Positions 59,616 through 64,000 of a stretch of 64,000 nucleotides of DNA are shown piece by piece. The DNA is from Paraspadella gotoi (lineage: Eukaryota > Chaetognatha). A program made the translations under genes and the position numbers. How positions within the stretch are numbered: the first letter of the stretch is position 1; each line of letters starts with the position of its first letter. The DNA is taken from positions 16,546,835 through 16,610,834 of the forward strand of contig CM119267.1 of assembly GCA_051294375.1 (NCBI GenBank), written 5' to 3'. Below the pieces are notes generated by a model. The model had not been told where the DNA came from, did no database searches, and saw nothing but the letters and a program-made list of their open reading frames with translations.

Positions 59616-60987
59616 ATATGTGATTTGCTGGGACAGTGACACTCAACGTGTGATGAAATCCCTTTGTGGGTCGTAATCATCGCGGGGGGTCGGATTGACT
59701 CGGGGGTTAAGGAGCATCGATGACAGAATGAGAATGACAGTTGATGTCGATGATGACAATGGAGGCCATGGGCCAAGATGTCAGAGAAAACGAAATTTGT
59801 GAAAAGTGATAAAGTACGACGACAATCACGACGACGATGACGACGACGACACCGTCCTTGGAGACTCTTCAAACTGGTCGCAGATAAAAAAGATTTGCTT
59901 CCCTCGTGCCTTCTCGTCAAAAATTCTTTTGCGCTCAAGAAAAACAAACAAAAGAGTCGAAGAGAGAAAACATTGTGAAGGGAAGATAAGAAATTAACTG
60001 GAGTAAGGTTAAACTTAAAGGGATGAGAAAATGGCGAGGTGGGGTTGAGTAATGTAGTGGGGGAGGCAGGAACGGTTGGAAAATTGCGATTGTGCGGTTG
60101 AGCGGTTGAGAAATACGAAGTGAATAAGTTTCCAATTGGAGAAAGGAATGTTTTAAAGAGTTACAACGTATGAGAACAAAATAAACGAGTATGCAAAAAT
60201 GTGATGGGTTAGACAACAGTATGATGCAAATAAACCATGATGACTCATGAAAAAGACGATGAATAAAAAATGAAAGAAAATCTAAACCGAGAAGATAAGA
60301 AAAATAAATAAAGAAGAAAAATTGTGGCCGATTTAAAAGTGCGGAGAATTTAAAAAGAACAAGATTGAGGAAAAAAAATAGACAGCGCAAGGAGCGTGAA
60401 GATAAATCGATGAGGTCAAAGAAAAAAAAAGAGACAAATGATAGGAAAAAAAAATGATCACAATTAAATTAGAAAAAGTGTGACAGACGTTTATCAGCGG
60501 GCAAGGGTTAAATTACCTCTAATAGGGTCGCGTCGGGTCAGATTCTGTTCTTTCGACACCTCGGCTTAAGATTTTTAAATCAGACCATATTGAGAAAACA
60601 TAAGTTCAAGCCTCTTATAAAAGTTTTCGAGGTGTTGTTTTAATCTTTAAGTGATATCTAGAATAAACATTCTGGAGTTGTTTGAATGATACTTTTAATC
60701 ATTTGTAGAAGGATTTAATTTTTTTTTTAACACCCTCAATCATAATATACGAAATGTTATACTCATTAAACTTTTAGATTACATTATGAACTACCGCAAA
60801 GAAACATTACATTTGCCATTGACAAAGCTTAAAACCACGAAAATGAATGAATTTAAAAAAAAAAGAAAAGAAAGAATTCTTTTCCCTCTCGTCTCTGCGG
60901 TCGAAGGGACAAGTGCTCTATTCTTTATTTTCTTTGTTCCCCGATCCTTTCAAGCCTGGACGTGCTTCCCGCGAGACGGGAGAGATC

Positions 60988-60994
60988 ATTGCTG

Positions 60995-61026
<32 letters not shown>

Positions 61027-61030
61027 GTCC
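60988..61030. repeat. (TCG)n tract
   Basis: Perfect TCGTCG run. The partner in the left arm (about 54305-54345) has it scrambled as CGAACGACGACGATCGACG. Confidence 0.9.
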
Positions 61031-61289
61031 CTTCCACGTCGTCCTCGTCTTAATCATAATGATCTTGGGTTACCGGTTCCGATTCCATGGCGAAAAGGAA
61101 TCCCTACTTTGGACAAAGAAGAGGGAATTTTTGTTATCAGATGCTGCGGCCAAACCTTAATGGAGAACAGATGAGCGACGAACGCGATAAACGTTATCGT
61201 CCAATCAGCGACGAATTTTGGAGATCCTACCAATCAGAGAGAAGAGCGGTTTTTTTTTCTTTTTTTTTAATCTTCGTTTTTTTTCGCGA

Positions 61290-61960
61290 AATTCAAGAGC
61301 ACAAAACCAATTAGCATATTGCGTTCGTTTTGACCAAAACTTCTTTTGTTGAAAAGACGCGGATTTTTTTTTTTCGCACCTGGCAATTAGCGTATTCATA
61401 AACGCGTTATGCAAATTTCGTTTGCCAATAAAAATACCAGAAGAAACTGGTTCGACAGATGCGAGCGAATTCTGTCACGTTCTGGCTTGAATTAATCTTC
61501 CATGCAAAACATTCATGCTGAGCGAAGAGTCATTACATTAGCCACGTCACACGAATTAATCGATTAACGAGCGGCAGTTCAATCTTATTTGAAATTATAT
61601 TTGGATTACGAATCAAGAAAAACATAATTCCGTTAATGGAAAAACTATTTTTGGAAACTCTTGCAGCTTGCTATCCGAGCAGATCGGAATTGCAAAGACG
61701 CAATTCGACGAAGCTCTTTGAATTATCTCACTTTCCACTGCTCTCCGCTATTCGGTGCTAAAAAAAATCCAGATTGACGCAATTCCGCGCATCACCTCAC
61801 CTCGCATGACATCAACTCACCCGGCATAAAAACAAACACGACCGCGTCGAACGCAAATCTAGATCGACGAGGTGGCGACGGGCATTTCGGGAGACTTTTT
61901 ATCCTCTCCCCCCCCACACCCGCCACTAAATTAAAAAAAGTCGTGATTTGACGATTCCGA
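61290..61960. promoter_or_regulatory. Low-copy block with developmental transcription-factor-type motifs
   Basis: Non-repetitive DNA with a perfect POU octamer ATGCAAAT (61409-61416), CAATTAG and CATAAAC words, and the 12-bp palindrome TTAATCGATTAA (61556-61567), which contains a TAAT-CG-ATTA paired-class homeodomain dimer site. No ORF of note. The motif cluster suggests an enhancer, without proof. Confidence 0.3.
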
Positions 61961-61973
61961 GAGAACTCGATCT

Positions 61974-62068
61974 TTCTCTCTCTCTCTCTCGTCTCTCTCT
62001 CACTCTTCTCTCTCTTCTCTCTCTCTCTTTCTCTCTCTCTTCTCATCTCTCTCTCTCTCTCTCTCTCG
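61974..62068. repeat. Interrupted (TC)n microsatellite
   Basis: TCTCTC runs broken by GTCTC, ACTCT and ATCTC units. Confidence 0.93.
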
Positions 62069-62430
62069 TCCATCCCGAGTCTTGTTTGTCATCCGGCACC
62101 GCAAGATCGAAAAAGAATACCCTAGTGGGGGGGGACAGGTTGGGCGGTAAAAGGGGATGGGTGATCTGATCGGTGATAAGAGTGGGAGGGGCGACGGATC
62201 GGGGTGGCATTGGTGGCGTTGGTGTCATATGTTTGCCATCAGGCGACCACCAGAATCGGAGAGTTAAGAATTTCGGTAAAGGGAAAGATTTTTCATTCGT
62301 TCTTCACGTTCGTTGGGCGACCGCGAGTAAGCTCAGGACCGCACACTGCAGAAAAGTAAGGAAAAGGGCGGCACGCCGGTGGGCTAACACGGCGGGTAAG
62401 GTAGGGCGCCAGAGGTCGAGTTTCAGCGAG

Positions 62431-62509
62431 GTAAGTTCAGCGCCGGATCCCGCGAGATTCCTTATCTGTTTTCAATCTTCTTCTGTTTCATTCTTCGTTT
62501 CGTTTGCAG
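62431..62509 (+). other. Candidate 79-bp spliceosomal intron
   Basis: CAGCGAG|GTAAGTTC at the 5' side; TTTCATTCTTCGTTTCGTTTGCAG at the 3' side, whose final stretch is pyrimidine-rich. Length and signals fit typical short insect introns. Upstream frame reads RWANTAGKVGRQRSSFSE; after splicing in phase 0 it would stop within 7 codons, so the flanks may be UTR or in another phase. Other donor words (GGCGG|GTAAGG at 62395) lie nearby. Confidence 0.45.
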
Positions 62510-62755
62510 AAGATCCGGTTGCGTCTGTAGATTTCAAATCGAGGCTCGATTTTTTTTTCTTGCGATTTCAAGTCAAAAGACGATTAGGGTCTGACGTGTG
62601 TTGCTCGTCCACGTTTTTTGTTGTTGTTGTTAATGTCATTGTCATCGCTGTCGTCGTTGTCGTCGTCATCGTCTGGTTGCTGGTGACTTCTGGTTTCTTC
62701 CTTTTCAACTTTTCTGATTTTTTTGGTTTCAAATGTATGATACAGAATGTATTTT

Positions 62756-62922
62756 ACGAAAAAGTTTTATTTGATTTCGACAACGATTTGTTTTTATTTT
62801 AAAAACATGTTTCGGCTTTTCATACAAGCCTTGATCAGTTTTTAAAATAAAAACAAATCGTTGTCGAAATCAAATAAAACTTTTTCGTAAACAAACACAC
62901 AACGAAAGAAAGGAATATACAG
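62756..62922 (-). mobile_element. Small hairpin insertion related to Penelope-like elements
   Basis: The segment is flanked by perfect 13-bp direct repeats, CAGAATGTATTTT, at 62743-62755 and 62923-62935, as expected of a target-site duplication. Inside it, 54-bp arms (62753-62806 and 62838-62891, overlapping the repeat by 3 bases) are perfect reverse complements with a 31-nt loop. The loop carries a hammerhead-like core on the minus strand. It is non-autonomous, with no reverse transcriptase. Identical arms and perfect flanking repeats suggest a recent insertion. Confidence 0.7.
62806..62838 (-). ncRNA. Hammerhead-ribozyme-like motif, core substitution
   Basis: Minus strand, 5' to 3': CTGATCA, then stem II GGCTT (62826-62830 region) closed by AAGCC (62814-62818), then GAAAC and palindromic CATG. 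Canonical hammerheads have CTGATGA-stem-GAAA; here core position G8 is C, which removes a catalytic residue. The 54-bp arms form a long stem I. A very short palindromic stem III is typical of Penelope-type hammerheads, which can work as dimers. Probably inactive as written; a base error is possible. Confidence 0.55.
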
Positions 62923-62940
62923 CAGAATGTATTTTGAATG

Positions 62941-63818
62941 TGTATGGTAGTGTTGACGGGTACGAGAATCGATCCGATGCTACCTTACCTCATCGCCACC
63001 CACTCAATCAATATCTCATCGGTGTCTTCTTCGGCCGCCGCCGCCGCCGCCGTCAATGTCTTCGTCATCTTCCGAAGACAATAGTTTGATAGAATAAACG
63101 CGCGAGGGAACATCAATTCAATGCAAATTTTTCTCTTATTCATCGTCGTCGTCGTCGTCGTCGTCGTCTAAGCGGCAGGTGATGGAAACGCGAACCAAAT
63201 CTCTCTTTTTTTTTTCGTTCGATGGAATAGACTTTCTCATTCATCTTTCATCATTTTTCTTTTCATCTTTCATTCTTCAGTCTTCAGTCTTTCACGCTTC
63301 CTTTCCTCTCTGCGGTTTATATCCAGCGAATTCCAGCCGAAGAACACCTGCCCTTTCCTTTTCTTTACTTTTTATTGAGTTTTTTTTTTTTTTTAATTTT
63401 TAATTCTCGATAATTATTTTAGAATCGATCGAAAATAGACTCTTGGAGGTAATATTTGTTTAAATTCCCAAAAATTGATGGACCAAGAAAATAAATTTCG
63501 ATTCTAAATTAACTTATGAAACGACGATAAGTCGGTAAAAGTTGATACAAGAAACAAAAGTTTGAAATAAAAACGTCTCAAACTCTATGTTTGGTTGTAA
63601 TGAAAAACTTGATTAGATCGAGAATAAAATGTATTACATCATGGAGAACACGGTGACGTAGTCGACCACGACGACGACTATATGATGACGACAACGACGA
63701 CGACGGTAACTATAACGAAGACGACGACAACGACGATAACTATAACGAAGACGACGACGACCCGTCGTAACCCTCGAAGAATTGAAAGTCGTTCTCGTAG
63801 TCGTTTATTCGTTTGATG

Positions 63819-63849
<31 letters not shown>
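62941..63849. other. Low-copy and trinucleotide-rich end of window
   Basis: Contains (CCG)n at 63031-63052, (TCG)n at 63143-63170, a CGA-rich block with GATAACTATAACGAAGACGA repeated at 63700-63760, and (TC)n from 63821 into the terminal gap. No gene was supported. Confidence 0.6.
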
Positions 63850-64000
63850 NNNNNNNNNNNNNNNNNNNNNNNNNNNNNNNNNNNNNNNNNNNNNNNNNNN
63901 NNNNNNNNNNNNNNNNNNNNNNNNNNNNNNNNNNNNNNNNNNNNNNNNNNNNNNNNNNNNNNNNNNNNNNNNNNNNNNNNNNNNNNNNNNNNNNNNNNNN

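Larger units (their letters stand above)
59457..61188 (-). repeat. Inverted repeat 3, right arm (block N')
   Basis: Reverse complement of 54116-56265, about 0.4 kb shorter. It begins at a 25-base gap and ends in low-copy DNA. The sequence between the arms is blocks K, J, L, K, J and M. Confidence 0.9.

Noticed and set aside
62173-62802. 209-codon plus frame
   Set aside because: It begins with GTG, has no ATG near its start, and reads straight through a canonical 79-bp intron and a TTG/TCG repeat.

Overview
ORGANISM. This is nuclear DNA from an animal, most likely an insect. No bacterial gene order, operon, rRNA, tRNA or CRISPR array is visible. Supporting signs are GT-AG intron signals (a 79-bp candidate intron at 62431-62509), very dense (GA/TC)n, (GAAA/TTTC)n and (CGA/TCG)n microsatellites, and Penelope-type hammerhead-like motifs. 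The abundance of TCG/CGA repeats would suit a hymenopteran, but that is inference. Runs of N mark assembly gaps at 10657-10850, 12619-12876, 16623-16647, 17552-17937, 18612-18823, 19045-19239, 20534-20779, 21176-21822, 27975-27999, 34888-34912, 46937-47094, 48147-48394, 54091-54115, 59432-59456 and 63850-64000. Most break inside or beside a microsatellite.

LAYOUT. 1-5.2 kb: low-copy DNA with several weak exon candidates. 5.43-10.66 kb: inverted repeat 1, arms about 2.5 kb, 0.3-kb spacer. 10.85-12.2 kb: AT-rich, then a 106-bp TC run. 12.29-14.66 kb: a direct tandem duplication. 14.9-16.6 kb: low-copy DNA. 16.6-22.3 kb: A-rich DNA full of gaps and microsatellites. 22.4-22.85 kb: the best gene fragment, two exons with canonical splice sites, the second encoding an Asp-rich tract. 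23.5-23.9 kb: CpG-rich block. 24-25.5 kb: complex low-copy DNA ending in a chain of small hairpins. 25.6-27.5 kb: degenerate AT-rich repeats plus a decayed hammerhead-like motif. 28-34 kb: microsatellite-rich with many CGA tracts. 34.1-34.7 kb: GC-richer ORF-bearing island. 34.9-39.97 kb: about 5 kb of almost pure purine on the + strand. 39.97-49.53 kb: inverted repeat 2, arms about 4.8 kb with an 11-nt spacer. 50.9-51.56 kb: two short coding-like frames. 51.7-61.19 kb: a mosaic of direct and inverted duplications. 61.2-63.85 kb: low-copy DNA, a candidate intron, and a small hairpin insertion flanked by a 13-bp direct repeat.

INTERPRETATION. No complete, recognisable protein-coding gene was found; the candidate exons are too short and isolated to name. 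The duplicated blocks differ mainly by single-base insertions and deletions, and three inverted duplications lie within 64 kb. That pattern suggests noisy long-read consensus and fold-back or haplotype misjoins as much as real biology. The strongest biological observation is the hairpin element at 62756-62922. It carries a hammerhead-ribozyme-like core on the minus strand, as found in Penelope-like retroelements. The very long open frames in the polypurine block are compositional artefacts.
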